NCBI RefSeq assembly: GCF_013155465.1
Contig: NZ_JABJVX010000004.1
Span: forward strand, 1 to 64,000
Source of the DNA: Alterinioella nitratireducens
GTDB lineage: Bacteria; Pseudomonadota; Alphaproteobacteria; Rhodobacterales; Rhodobacteraceae
Reading direction: 5' to 3'
Length of the DNA stretch: 64,000 nucleotides
A program made the position numbers and the translations under genes. Below the pieces are notes generated by a model, which ran no database searches, had not been told where the DNA came from, and was given only the letters and a program-made list of their open reading frames with translations. Shown piece after piece: positions 17,456 through 26,927 of the stretch; positions within the stretch are counted from its first letter, which is position 1; each line of letters begins with the position of its first letter.

Positions 17456-18718
17456 TCAGGTCTCGAAGGGCAGGAATTCGACCAGGTCGCCCGCGCGCAT
17501 ATGGTCGGCCTCTGCCGGGATCAGGATCAGCCCGTCGGCGCGCGCCAGCGTGGCGACACGGGCGGAATGGGTTTGCCCCTCGAACCGGACCATCTCGCGG
17601 CCATTGGCGTCATGTCCGGCCAACAGGGCGGGGCGCATCTCGCAGCGGCCCGGCTTGTGCTCAAGCGGATCGGCAAGGACCGCGTGGCGGCGCGCGGTGA
17701 CGGGCTGCCTGCCGGTCAGGTGGTCCAGCAGGGCGGTTCCGAAGACCTGCCAGATCACATGGGCCGAAACCGGGTTGCCCGGCAGCCCGAGCCAGGCGGT
17801 GCTGCCGAGCGTGCCGACCGAAACCGGCTTGCCCGGTTTGATCGCGACGCCGGAAAGGTGGATCGTGCCGCCAAGCGCCAGCAGCGAGGGCTTGACCAGA
17901 TCGGTATCGCCCACGGAAATGCCGCCGCTGGTGATCAGAAGATCGGCCATATCGGCCAGCGCGGCGATCTGCGCGGTCAGCGCGTCGGCGTCATCCTCGG
18001 CCACGGCACGGGCGGTGATCTCGACATCCGGGCGGGTCAGCATCGCGATCATCATCGGGCCGTTCACGTCCCAGATCTGACCGGGGGCGAGGTCCTGGCG
18101 CTGCGGCACGATCTCGTTGCCCGTCAGCAGGAGCGCCACCCGCAGCGCCTTCGTTACGGTCACCGACGCGCGCCCCGATGCGGCGGCGGCGGCGATGTCG
18201 CGGGCTGTCAGGCGCCGTCCGGCGGGCAGGATCACGTCGCCCTGTTCCATGTCATCGGCCACCGAACGGACATGCTGGCCGGGGGTGGGCCGGGTGCGGA
18301 TCTCGATGCGACCGGGATGGGCGGTGACCGCCTCCTGCATCACCACGCAATCGGCCCCGCCGGGCACTGCGCCGCCGGTGAAGATGCGCGCGGCATGGCC
18401 GGGGGGCAGTGGGGCACGGGCATCGTCGCCCGCCGCGATCCGGGCCGAGACCGGCAAGACCCAGGGGCCATCGCCGATCAGGTCGCCCGCGCAGAGTGCG
18501 TAGCCATCCATCGCGGAAGAGGCGAAAGGCGGCACATTGGCGCGCGCGGTCACCGGGCGGGCCAGCACGCGGCCCATGGCCACCGCCAGCGGCACGTCTT
18601 CGGTATCTTTCCGGCGGGGCAGGGCGCGGATGCGCTCCAGCGCCTGGTCGATGCTGGCCAGTCCCTGCGCGGCGTCGCAGCCGCAGCCGGGCGCGTCCAG
18701 TCGGGCGATCACGGTCAT
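17456..18718 (-). CDS. moeA: Molybdopterin molybdenumtransferase MoeA-like
   Basis: This is a 420-residue MoeA/CNX1-E-like enzyme that ligates molybdate to adenylylated molybdopterin. Domain landmarks are the substrate loop VPPFASSAMDGYAL near residue 65, FTGGAVPGGADCVVMQE, the MogA-like core ITSGGISVGDTDLVK, and PGKPVSVG plus LGLPGNPVSAHV near the C-terminus. The start at ATG 18718 overlaps the carbonic anhydrase stop (ATGA). Unusually it begins with a short cysteine pair (GCGCD). Linkage to narGHJI suggests a dedicated copy for anaerobic nitrate respiration. Confidence 0.9.
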   Translation of the reverse strand: MTVIARLDAPGCGCDAAQGLASIDQALERIRALPRRKDTEDVPLAVAMGRVLARPVTARANVPPFASSAMDGYALCAGDLIGDGPWVLPVSARIAAGDDARAPLPPGHAARIFTGGAVPGGADCVVMQEAVTAHPGRIEIRTRPTPGQHVRSVADDMEQGDVILPAGRRLTARDIAAAAASGRASVTVTKALRVALLLTGNEIVPQRQDLAPGQIWDVNGPMMIAMLTRPDVEITARAVAEDDADALTAQIAALADMADLLITSGGISVGDTDLVKPSLLALGGTIHLSGVAIKPGKPVSVGTLGSTAWLGLPGNPVSAHVIWQVFGTALLDHLTGRQPVTARRHAVLADPLEHKPGRCEMRPALLAGHDANGREMVRFEGQTHSARVATLARADGLILIPAEADHMRAGDLVEFLPFET

Positions 18719-19332
18719 GTTTCGGCCTCCGTCACGTTTCGTGGGCGTGCGACGCTGCATTGCAGATCGCGCAGGCGCCCGTCTTTCAGCCCATAGATCA
18801 GGCCATGCACGCGGACATCCTCGCCACGTTTCCAGGCCGCTTGCAGGATCGGCGTTTCGGCCACCCTTCGCACGCCCTCGACGACATTCAATTCGGCCAG
18901 CTTGTCGCGCCGTGCCTCGGCGCTGTCCAGCCGCGCCAGGTCCAGGGCGTAGGCGCGGCCAAGGCGGCGGATCGGTTCAAGCCAGTGATCGGCCAGCCCA
19001 TGAGCGATCTCCTCGGTCGCCGCCTTGACGCCGCCGCAGCCGTGATGACCGCAGACGACGATTTCGCGGACATTGAGCGCATCGACCGCAAACTCCAGCG
19101 CGCTGAGCAGGTTGAGGTCGGAGGAATGCACCACATTGGCGACATTGCGATGCACGAAGACCTCGCCCGGATCCAGACCTGCCACGACATTGGCCGAGAT
19201 CCGGCTGTCGGAACAGCCGATCCAGAAGAACTCCGGCACCTGCTGCACGGCGAGGCGGGCGAAGAACTCCGGCTCCGCCGCGCTCCGGCCCTCGGCCCAG
19301 TCTCGGTTGCGTTGCAGAAGATCGCTCAGCAT
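18715..19332 (-). CDS. Beta-class carbonic anhydrase
   Basis: This is a 205-residue beta-carbonic anhydrase that interconverts CO2 and bicarbonate. Zinc ligands are Cys40, His96 and Cys99, with the catalytic dyad Asp42/Arg44 in CSDSRI and the GHHGCGG signature at 95-101. No signal peptide is seen, so it is cytosolic. It sits between the parvulin-type isomerase and moeA in the nar gene string, an unusual place; bicarbonate supply or pH balance during denitrifying growth is a possible reason. The nine-base gap upstream supports cotranscription. Confidence 0.92.
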   Translation of the reverse strand: MLSDLLQRNRDWAEGRSAAEPEFFARLAVQQVPEFFWIGCSDSRISANVVAGLDPGEVFVHRNVANVVHSSDLNLLSALEFAVDALNVREIVVCGHHGCGGVKAATEEIAHGLADHWLEPIRRLGRAYALDLARLDSAEARRDKLAELNVVEGVRRVAETPILQAAWKRGEDVRVHGLIYGLKDGRLRDLQCSVARPRNVTEAET

Positions 19333-19341
19333 CGCGCCCGC

Positions 19342-20151
19342 CTAGCCCGCCATTTCCGGGTTCTTCAGGTCCGCGCCCTTGATCTCGGCTTCGGCCACCA
19401 GACCGGCGACGAAATCCTTGGCGGCGCGGGCCCAAGCGGCCTTCTCCATCGCCTCGGCGATGCGCGGCTTGACGGCGTCGAAGGGCAAGACCGCCCCTTT
19501 GGCCAAGCCATCGAGGCGGATGATGTGATAGCCGTGACGGGTCAGGACGGGGTCCGCCGTGATCTCGTGTTCGGCCATCTCGCGCAGGGCGGCCTCGAAT
19601 TCCGGCACGGTGTCGCCGGGTCCAAGCTGGCCCAGGGCACCGCCTGCGGATTTCGAGCCGCAATCGCTTTCCTCACCGGCCAGTTTGTAAAACCCCTTGG
19701 GCGCGTCCAGTGCCGCGGCGGTCAGGGCCCTTGCCTTGGTCAGCGCCTTTTCGCGGCCCGCCTCGTCGCGCGGATCGCAGGCCACCAGAATATGCGACAC
19801 CTCCCAAAGCGGCGGTGCGCGGAAGCGCGACGGATCTTTCAGCCATTCGGCGCGGATGGCGTCCTCGGAGGGGGCCTGGGCGTCGATGGCGGTGTCGAGA
19901 AGGCCCCGGATCAGGGCCTCCTCCTCGGTCTCGAACCGGCCCGGTCCCACTTCGGCGGGCTCGGGCGCGATGCCCCGGCGGGCCGCCTCCTGCAACAGCA
20001 GGGTCCGGATCGCGACGGCATTGGCGGCCTTGCGCCAGGCGATGCCGGGCTTGCCCTTGGGGCCGGTGTGGTTCTGGGTCTCGGCGGCCACCACGGCGTG
20101 GGGGACGGTTTCGCCATTGACCACCAGGTCGGGGAAGAGTGCAGCATTCAT
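19342..20151 (-). CDS. Parvulin-type peptidyl-prolyl isomerase of nar operon
   Basis: This is a 269-residue protein. Its N-terminal part resembles SurA/NifM-like helices, and a PpiC rotamase domain spans about residues 125-220, with LWEVSHILVACDP and DCGSKSAGGALGQLGPGDTV. A similar isomerase follows narI in Pseudomonas aeruginosa and other denitrifiers and is thought to help nitrate reductase assembly. No signal peptide is visible, which fits a cytoplasmic target such as NarG/NarH. The ATG lies six bases after the narI stop. Confidence 0.85.
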   Translation of the reverse strand: MNAALFPDLVVNGETVPHAVVAAETQNHTGPKGKPGIAWRKAANAVAIRTLLLQEAARRGIAPEPAEVGPGRFETEEEALIRGLLDTAIDAQAPSEDAIRAEWLKDPSRFRAPPLWEVSHILVACDPRDEAGREKALTKARALTAAALDAPKGFYKLAGEESDCGSKSAGGALGQLGPGDTVPEFEAALREMAEHEITADPVLTRHGYHIIRLDGLAKGAVLPFDAVKPRIAEAMEKAAWARAAKDFVAGLVAEAEIKGADLKNPEMAG

Positions 20152-20157
20152 GGCAGC

Positions 20158-20886
20158 TTACTCCGACCGGGCCGCAGGGGCGCGGCGTGTCCGCACGATC
20201 TGATAGCCCGAGCGGAACAGGTAACGGAACGGAGCAGCGAAGCCCGACACCATATGCACAAGCCGCGTGAACGGGAACAGGATGGTGATCAGCAGGCCCA
20301 GGAAGATATGCACTTTGTAGAGCCAATGCACGTTGGCCACGTCCAGCCAGGCGTTGATGTTGAGCAAGATCACGCTTTGCGACCAGTTCATGAAGGTGAC
20401 CATCTCGACCCCGTCCATATGGCGCAGCGTCAGGGTGATCGTGCCCAGGCCGATCAGCAATTGCAGCCAGATCAGCACCATGATGCCGATATCGGAGAAG
20501 CTGGAGTTCATCCGGATGCGGCTGTCGGTCAACCGGCGGTGCAGCAGGATTGTCGCGCCGACAAGCGCCACGGCGCCGGCGATGCCGCCGATCAGCACGG
20601 CCATCCACTGTTTCACCGCGTAGGGGATACCCAACGCGTCCAGCACCCAGACCGGGGTGAAGAGGCCCAACAGGTGGCCGAAGAACACCGTGATGATACC
20701 GACATGGAAGAGGATCGAGCCCAGGATCAGCTGCTTGCGGCGCAAGAGCTGGCTGGAGGAGGATTTCCAGGTGAAAGGGTCGCGCTCGTAGCGCGCGATC
20801 GAGCCCACGATCAGCACGGTCAGCGCGATATAGGGCATGATCCCGAAGATGAAGAAGTCGATACTGAAGTTTGCAAACATTTCCAT
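20158..20886 (-). CDS. narI: Respiratory nitrate reductase gamma subunit (cytochrome b)
   Basis: This is a 242-residue membrane protein with five helices that takes electrons from quinol and passes them through two b hemes to NarH. Candidate heme ligands His61 and His71 (spacing ten) and His193 and His211 (spacing eighteen) reproduce the spacing known for E. coli NarI. It is encoded six bases after narJ. Confidence 0.95.
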   Translation of the reverse strand: MEMFANFSIDFFIFGIMPYIALTVLIVGSIARYERDPFTWKSSSSQLLRRKQLILGSILFHVGIITVFFGHLLGLFTPVWVLDALGIPYAVKQWMAVLIGGIAGAVALVGATILLHRRLTDSRIRMNSSFSDIGIMVLIWLQLLIGLGTITLTLRHMDGVEMVTFMNWSQSVILLNINAWLDVANVHWLYKVHIFLGLLITILFPFTRLVHMVSGFAAPFRYLFRSGYQIVRTRRAPAARSE

Positions 20887-20892
20887 TACTCC

Positions 20893-21609
20893 CTATTCGG
20901 CCGCGTGGGGCGCGTTACGGACGGGCATGTCCATTTTCGACAGCATGTCGCGAACCTGCGGACAGCCTGCGTTGGGGTCGGGGCCGAAGCGCACTTCGCT
21001 TTCCTCCCAGACCTCGTCCAGCGCCTCCAGATCCTCGGGGTCGTCGTCGGGCTGCTCCAGCAGTTCCGCCAGTGCCTCGTCGTTCGCCCTGGCACCCGAT
21101 AGCTGGAAAAGAGCGGCGAACACGGCACCATAAGGACTTTCGCGCCGGTCAAGCCGGGTGGCGAGCGCCTCGAAGATATGGGCCGCGTCCGCCAGAGTTT
21201 CCCTGGCCTCGACGAAGGGTTGCGTGGCCAGGAATTCCAACAATACGGGCAGGTGATCGGGCAGTTCGGGCGTGGCGGGGTCGAACCCCGCCGCGCGGTA
21301 GGTTTCCACCAGCGAAACCATCGCGCCGCCCCGGTCCCGGCTTTCGCCATGGACATGCTCGAAGAGGTTGAGCGACAGCGTGCGCGAGCGGTCGAAGAGC
21401 ATCACGAACTGCTCCTCCAACTCGTAGATGTCACGCTGCGCCAATTCCTCCAGCAAGGGGCTCAGGTCCCGGCGGGCGGCGGCGGTCAGACGGCTTTCCG
21501 CCATCAGCGTGCCGGCGATCTCGGGCATGGCTGCCTGAAGCTCCCGGGTGGGATAGCTCAGGATCAGCGACAATGCCTTCAAGGTGCGGTCTTGCAATTG
21601 CAGGGTCAT
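20893..21609 (-). CDS. narJ: Nitrate reductase assembly chaperone
   Basis: This is a 238-residue helical chaperone of the NarJ/TorD group that keeps NarGH soluble until cofactor insertion and then docks it to NarI. The segment FEHVHGESRDRGGAMVSL is a hallmark of NarJ. The C-terminal third is acidic (DDDPEDLEALDEVWEESE). The start codon overlaps the last base of narH's stop. Confidence 0.93.
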   Translation of the reverse strand: MTLQLQDRTLKALSLILSYPTRELQAAMPEIAGTLMAESRLTAAARRDLSPLLEELAQRDIYELEEQFVMLFDRSRTLSLNLFEHVHGESRDRGGAMVSLVETYRAAGFDPATPELPDHLPVLLEFLATQPFVEARETLADAAHIFEALATRLDRRESPYGAVFAALFQLSGARANDEALAELLEQPDDDPEDLEALDEVWEESEVRFGPDPNAGCPQVRDMLSKMDMPVRNAPHAAE

Positions 21610-23132
21610 TACCTTGCCTCCGTCGGCATCTTCAGGGGTTTCTTGCCGCCACCGAAGAGCGATCCGCCCTTGTTGCCGGTGGAGCAGCCATTGCTGTCGG
21701 TAAAGCCGCAGCCGCCGCGCAGGTCATAGGCTTCCTCGACATGTTCGCGGTGCGTCGTCGGGATGACGAAACGATCCTCGTAATCGGCCAGCGCCATGAT
21801 CTTGTACATGTCCTCGATCATGCGGCCATTCAGGCCGACGCTTTCCGCGATGCCTTCGTCGATGACGCCCTCGACGGTCTTGGACCGCATGTAGGAGCGC
21901 ATCGCCAGCATCCGTTCCAGCGCGGTGACAACCGGGGCTTCCTCGCCCGCCGTCAGCATGTTGGCCAGATACTTGACCGGGATCCGCAGGTTGCGCACAT
22001 CCGGCATCCCGTTCTTGGAGCTGATCGCGCCCGCCTCGGCGGCGTTCTGGATCGGGGAAAGCGGCGGGATATACCACACCATCGGCAGCGTCCGGTATTC
22101 GGGATGCAGCGGGAAGGCGACCTTCCACTCCATCGCCATCTTCCAGATCGGGCTTTGCTGCGCGGCCTTGATCCAGTCCTGCGGGACGCCGTCACGCTTC
22201 GCCGCGGCGATCACTTCGGGGTCCTTGGGGTCCAGGAAGACGCTCAGTTGTGCCTCGTAGAGGTCGCTCGTTTCATGCGCGTTCGCCGCTTCCTCGATCC
22301 GGTCGGCATCGTAGAGGATGACGCCGAGATACCGGATTCGACCGACGCAGGTTTCCGAACAGACGGTCGGGTTGCCGCTTTCGATCCGGGGATAGCACAG
22401 GGTGCATTTCTCGGATTTGCCGGTTTCCCAGTTGTAATAGACCTTCTTGTAGGGGCAGCCCGAGACGCACATCCGCCAGCCCCGGCATTTCTCCTGGTCG
22501 ATCAGGACGATACCGTCCTCCTCGCGCTTGTAGATCGCGCCAGAGGGGCAGGAGGCCGCACAGGTCGGGTTGAGGCAATGTTCGCACAGCCGCGGCAGAT
22601 ACATCATGAAGGTATTTTCATACTCTCCATACATCTGCTTCTGGATGCCTTCGAAATTGTAATCCTTGCTGCGCTTCTCGAACTCCCCGCCCAGGATTTC
22701 CTCCCAGTTGGGGCCTTTCTCGATCTTCTGCATCCGCTCGCCCGAGATCCGCGACCGGGGCCGGGCGGTCGGAAATGCCGCGCCCTCGGGGGCGGATTTC
22801 AGGTGGTCGTAGTCGAAATCGAACGGCTCATAGTAATCGTCGATCTCGGGCAGGTCCGGGTTGCCGAAGATGTTGGACAGGATACGCCACTTGTTGCCCT
22901 GCTTGGGCTGCAACTTGCCGGCGCGGGTCCGTTCCCAGCCGCCGTTCCAGCGGGCCTGGTTCTCCCAATCGGTGGGATAGCCAAGGCCCGGCTTGGACTC
23001 GACGTTGTTGAACCAGGCGTATTCGACGCCGTCGCGGCTGGTCCAGACGTTCTTGCAGGTAACGGAGCAGGTGTGGCACCCGATACATTTATCGAGGTTC
23101 AGCACCATGCCGATTTGAGCGCGGACTTTCAT
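21609..23132 (-). CDS. narH: Respiratory nitrate reductase beta subunit
   Basis: This is a 507-residue iron-sulfur electron-transfer subunit. The first ferredoxin-like motif uses Cys16, Cys19, Cys22 and Cys26. Further motifs are CEHCLNPTCAASCP, CRGWRMCVSGCP (a Trp replaces one Cys, the mark of the 3Fe-4S cluster) and CTLC with CSETCVGR. It passes electrons from NarI to NarG on the cytoplasmic side. The ATG overlaps narG's stop codon. Confidence 0.96.
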   Translation of the reverse strand: MKVRAQIGMVLNLDKCIGCHTCSVTCKNVWTSRDGVEYAWFNNVESKPGLGYPTDWENQARWNGGWERTRAGKLQPKQGNKWRILSNIFGNPDLPEIDDYYEPFDFDYDHLKSAPEGAAFPTARPRSRISGERMQKIEKGPNWEEILGGEFEKRSKDYNFEGIQKQMYGEYENTFMMYLPRLCEHCLNPTCAASCPSGAIYKREEDGIVLIDQEKCRGWRMCVSGCPYKKVYYNWETGKSEKCTLCYPRIESGNPTVCSETCVGRIRYLGVILYDADRIEEAANAHETSDLYEAQLSVFLDPKDPEVIAAAKRDGVPQDWIKAAQQSPIWKMAMEWKVAFPLHPEYRTLPMVWYIPPLSPIQNAAEAGAISSKNGMPDVRNLRIPVKYLANMLTAGEEAPVVTALERMLAMRSYMRSKTVEGVIDEGIAESVGLNGRMIEDMYKIMALADYEDRFVIPTTHREHVEEAYDLRGGCGFTDSNGCSTGNKGGSLFGGGKKPLKMPTEAR

Positions 23133-26100
23133 TCTGCTGCCTCCGTGGGGGTTGCTTCATTGTCGAGCCAGTCGACGTTCTTCATTTTGCGGACCACGAC
23201 ATATTCATCGCGGTTCGACCCGACCGTGCCGTAGTAGTTGAAGCCGTAGGCCTGATGGGCGTAGCCGCCGATCATATGCGTGGGCTTCAGCGTGGCGCGG
23301 GTGACCGAGTTGTGGATGCCGCCGCGATTGCCGGTCTTCTCACTGCCCGGTGTGTTCACGATCTTCTCCTGCGCGTGATACATGAAGGTCGAGCCTTCCT
23401 TGATCCGCTGGGACACAACCGCCCGGGCCGTCAGCGCCCCGTTCACGTTGTAAAGCTCGATCCAGTCGTTATCGACGATGCCCACCTTCTGCGCGTCCAC
23501 CTCGGAGATCCAGACGACCGGCCCGCCCCTGTTCAGCGTCAACATCAGCAGGTTGTCGGTATAGGTCGAGTGAATGCCCCATTTCTGGTGCGGCGTGATG
23601 AAGTTCAGGAACAGGCTGTCGCCTTCGTCCAGCACGTCCTTGTTGATGGTCTTGAGGTCCACCGGGGGCCGGTAGCTCATCAAGCCTTCGCCGAATGCGC
23701 GCATCCACAGGTGATCCTGGTAGAGCTGCTGACGCCCCGTCAGGGTCCGCCACGGGATCAGCTCATGCACGTTGGTGTAGCCCGCGTTGTAGCTGACCTT
23801 CTCGGATTCAATCCCCGACCAGGTGGGGCTGGAGATGATCTTGCGGGGCTGCGCCGCGATGTCCCGGAAGCGGATCTTGTTGTGATGCTCGCCTTCGGCC
23901 AGGTGCGCATGTTCGCGACCCGTGGCCTTCTCCAGCGCGTGCCAGGCCTTGACGGCCACTTCACCGTTGGTTTCAGGCGCCAGCATCAGCACCGCTTCGC
24001 AGGCATCGAGCGCGCTTTCCATCTTCGGACGACCCTCGGCCGAGCCGTCAAGCTGGCGGCCATTCAGATCGCCGAGATTGTCCACCTCGCTTTGCGTGTT
24101 CCACGAGATCCCCTTGCCGCCATTGCCGAGCTTGTCCATGAGCGGTCCAAGCGCGGTGAAACGGTCGTAGATCTTGGTGTAATCCCGCTCGACCGCGATG
24201 AAGTTCGGCGCGGTCTTGCCGGGGATCAGGTCGCATTCGCCCTTCTTCCAGTCCTTGACCTGGTCCTGCGCGATCTCGGCAGGGGTGTCGTGCAGGATCG
24301 GAAGCGCGACGATGTCGGTCTCCTCGCCCAGGATTTCCGGCGCGACCTCCTGCACCTTCTTGGCAATCGCCTTGAAGATTTCCCAATCCGACTTGGATTC
24401 ATACGCCGGATCGACCGCCGCCTGAAGCGGGTGGATGAACGGGTGCATGTCCGACGTGTTCATGTCGTCCTTTTCGTACCAGGACGCGGTCGGCAGAACG
24501 ATGTCGGAATAGACGCAGGTGGTGGACATCCGGAAGTCGATGGTCACCAGCAGGTCCAGCTTGCCGCGCGGGGCCTCCTCGTGCCACTTGGCCTCCTTGG
24601 GCAGTTGCCCGCCTTCCTCGCCCAGGTCCTTGCCCATGACGCCATGCTTGGTGCCCAGGAGGTGCTTGAGGAAATACTCATGCCCCTTGCCGGACGAGCC
24701 AAGCAGGTTGGAACGCCACACAAACAGGTTGCGCGGCCAGTTCGCCGGATCGTCGGGGTCTTCGCAGGCCATCTGCAACTCGCCCGATTTCAGCTGCTCG
24801 GTGACGTATTCCGGGATTGCCTTTCCGGCCGCCTTGGCCGCCTTGGCAACCTCCAGCGGGTTGGTCTTGAGCTGCGGCGCGGAGGGCAGCCAGCCCATGC
24901 GCTCGGCCCGGATGTTGTAGTCGATCAGGTTGATGTCCCAATCGCCTTCGGGCGCGGTGGGGCTGAGGATCTCCTTGGCCTCCAGCGTCTCGTAGCGCCA
25001 CTGGTCGGTATGGGCATACCAGGCGCTGGTGGAGTTCATGTGACGCGGCGGGCGGTGCCAGTCCAGCGCGAAGGCCACCGGCAGCCAGCCGGTCTGCGGG
25101 CGCAGTTTCTCCTGGCCCACGTAATGCGCCCAACCGCCGCCGGATTGACCGACGCAGCCGCACATCACCAGCATGTTGATGATGCCGCGATAGTTCATGT
25201 CCATGTGGTACCAGTGGTTGATACCGGCCCCCAGGATGACCATGGACTTGCCCTGCGTGTCCTCGGCGTTCTGCGCGAATTCACGCGCGACATGGATGAT
25301 CTTGTCGGCGGGCACGCCGGTGATGCGCGATGCCCAGGCCGGGGTGCCCGGCATCTCGTCGGCATAGTCGGACGTCACCCAGTCGCCGCCAAGCCCGCGA
25401 TCCAGGCCATAGTTGGCGCAAAAGAGGTCGAACACCGTCGTCACCAGGGTCTCGCCCTCGGCGGTGGTCACCTTGCGGGCGGGGATGTTGCGCGTCAGGA
25501 TATCGGGATGGTCCGCGCCGGTGGCGAAATGCTCATGCGCCTGGCCGCCGAAATAGGGGAAATCGACGCCGACGACATCGTCATGGTCTTCTTCCAGGAT
25601 CAGGCTCATCTTGAGCTGCGTATCCGCCCCCTTGGCGCGTTCCTCGAGGTTCCATTCACCCTCTTCGCCCCACCGGTAACCGACCGAGCCATTCGGTGCG
25701 ACCAGGTCGCCGGATGTCTCGTCCAGCGCGACGGTCTTCCATTCCGGGTTGTTGTCCTCGCCCAGTTTGCCATCCAGATCGTCGGCGCGCAGGAAGCGGC
25801 CCGGAACGTATCTGCCGTCTTTCTCCTCCAGCTTCACCAGCATCGGGAAGTCGGAATATTTGCGGCAGTAATCCTCGAAATACTCGGCCTGACGGTCGAG
25901 GTGGAATTCACGCAGGATGACGTGACCGAAGGCCATCGCCAGCGCCGCGTCGGTGCCCTGCTTGGCGGGCAGCCAGACATCGCCGAACTTGGCGGCCTCG
26001 GAATAGTCGGGGCAGACGACGGCGGACTTGGTGCCCTTATAGCGCGCCTCGGTGTAGAAATGCGCATCCGGCGTCCGCGTCTGCGGCACGTTCGAGCCCC

Positions 26101-26857
26101 AGAGCAGCAGGTAGCCCGAGTTATACCAGTCAGCCGATTCCGGCACGTCGGTCTGTTCGCCCCAGGTCATGGGCGAGGCGGGCGGCAGGTCGCAATACCA
26201 GTCGTAAAAGGACATGCAGACGCCGCCCATCAGGGACAGGTAGCGCGAGCCCGCGGCATAGGAAATCATCGACATCGCGGGGATCGGCGAGAAGCCGAAG
26301 ATGCGGTCGGGGCCATAGGTCTTGGCGGTGTAGGAATTGGCGGCGGCGACGATCTCGGTCGCTTCTTCCCAGGTGGCGCGCACAAAGCCGCCCTTGCCGC
26401 GGGTCTCGACATAGCCCTGGCGCAGGATCGGATCGGCTTGGATCGCGGTCCAGGCCTCGATCGGCGATTTCGTCTCGCGCATCTTGCGCCAGACCTTCAT
26501 CAGCTTGCCACGGATAAGCGGGTTCTTCACCCGGTTGGCGGAATAGAGATACCACGAATAGGAGGCGCCGCGGGCGCAGCCGCGCGGTTCGTGGTTGGGC
26601 AGGTCGGGCCGGGTGCGCGGATAATCGGTATGCTGCGTTTCCCAGGTGACGATGCCGGACTTGACGTAGATCTTCCAGCTGCACGACCCGGTGCAGTTCA
26701 CGCCATGGGTCGAGCGCACGACTTTGTCGTGGCGCCAGCGGTTGCGATAGGTGTCCTCCCAATCGCGGTTTTCACGGGTCATCTGCCCATGTCCGTCCGA
26801 GAACTTTTCGACCGTGTCGGAGCGGAGGAAATTCAGTCTGTCGAGCAGGTGGCTCAT
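23129..26857 (-). CDS. narG: Respiratory nitrate reductase alpha subunit
   Basis: This is the 1242-residue catalytic subunit, which reduces nitrate to nitrite at a Mo-bis-MGD centre in the cytoplasm. The N-terminal 4Fe-4S ligands are His51, Cys55, Cys59 and Cys94. The segment MSFYDWYCDLPPASP holds the aspartate (probably Asp223) that binds Mo in the E. coli enzyme. Length and start (SHLLDRLNFLR) match family members. It follows narK2 by 70 bases with a hairpin in the gap, so part of its transcription may come from the narK promoter. Confidence 0.97.
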   Translation of the reverse strand: MSHLLDRLNFLRSDTVEKFSDGHGQMTRENRDWEDTYRNRWRHDKVVRSTHGVNCTGSCSWKIYVKSGIVTWETQHTDYPRTRPDLPNHEPRGCARGASYSWYLYSANRVKNPLIRGKLMKVWRKMRETKSPIEAWTAIQADPILRQGYVETRGKGGFVRATWEEATEIVAAANSYTAKTYGPDRIFGFSPIPAMSMISYAAGSRYLSLMGGVCMSFYDWYCDLPPASPMTWGEQTDVPESADWYNSGYLLLWGSNVPQTRTPDAHFYTEARYKGTKSAVVCPDYSEAAKFGDVWLPAKQGTDAALAMAFGHVILREFHLDRQAEYFEDYCRKYSDFPMLVKLEEKDGRYVPGRFLRADDLDGKLGEDNNPEWKTVALDETSGDLVAPNGSVGYRWGEEGEWNLEERAKGADTQLKMSLILEEDHDDVVGVDFPYFGGQAHEHFATGADHPDILTRNIPARKVTTAEGETLVTTVFDLFCANYGLDRGLGGDWVTSDYADEMPGTPAWASRITGVPADKIIHVAREFAQNAEDTQGKSMVILGAGINHWYHMDMNYRGIINMLVMCGCVGQSGGGWAHYVGQEKLRPQTGWLPVAFALDWHRPPRHMNSTSAWYAHTDQWRYETLEAKEILSPTAPEGDWDINLIDYNIRAERMGWLPSAPQLKTNPLEVAKAAKAAGKAIPEYVTEQLKSGELQMACEDPDDPANWPRNLFVWRSNLLGSSGKGHEYFLKHLLGTKHGVMGKDLGEEGGQLPKEAKWHEEAPRGKLDLLVTIDFRMSTTCVYSDIVLPTASWYEKDDMNTSDMHPFIHPLQAAVDPAYESKSDWEIFKAIAKKVQEVAPEILGEETDIVALPILHDTPAEIAQDQVKDWKKGECDLIPGKTAPNFIAVERDYTKIYDRFTALGPLMDKLGNGGKGISWNTQSEVDNLGDLNGRQLDGSAEGRPKMESALDACEAVLMLAPETNGEVAVKAWHALEKATGREHAHLAEGEHHNKIRFRDIAAQPRKIISSPTWSGIESEKVSYNAGYTNVHELIPWRTLTGRQQLYQDHLWMRAFGEGLMSYRPPVDLKTINKDVLDEGDSLFLNFITPHQKWGIHSTYTDNLLMLTLNRGGPVVWISEVDAQKVGIVDNDWIELYNVNGALTARAVVSQRIKEGSTFMYHAQEKIVNTPGSEKTGNRGGIHNSVTRATLKPTHMIGGYAHQAYGFNYYGTVGSNRDEYVVVRKMKNVDWLDNEATPTEAAE

Positions 26858-26889
26858 GTCATTGGCTCCCTAAGGGGTGGGGTGGTGGG

Positions 26890-26918
26890 GCCTGCCCGAA
26901 GCGGCGCTCCGGGCAGGC
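26890..26918 (-). terminator. Hairpin between narK2 and narG
   Basis: GCCTGCCCG and CGGGCAGGC form a perfect 9-bp stem around an 11-base loop just after the narK2 stop. There is no U-run. It may set the ratio of transporter to reductase messages or protect a processed 3' end. Confidence 0.5.
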
Positions 26919-26927
26919 GCTGTCGGA

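Noticed and set aside
18409-21102. An 897-codon plus-strand frame across moeA, carbonic anhydrase, isomerase, narI and narJ
   Set aside because: It crosses five well-supported minus-strand genes and contains no recognisable domain.
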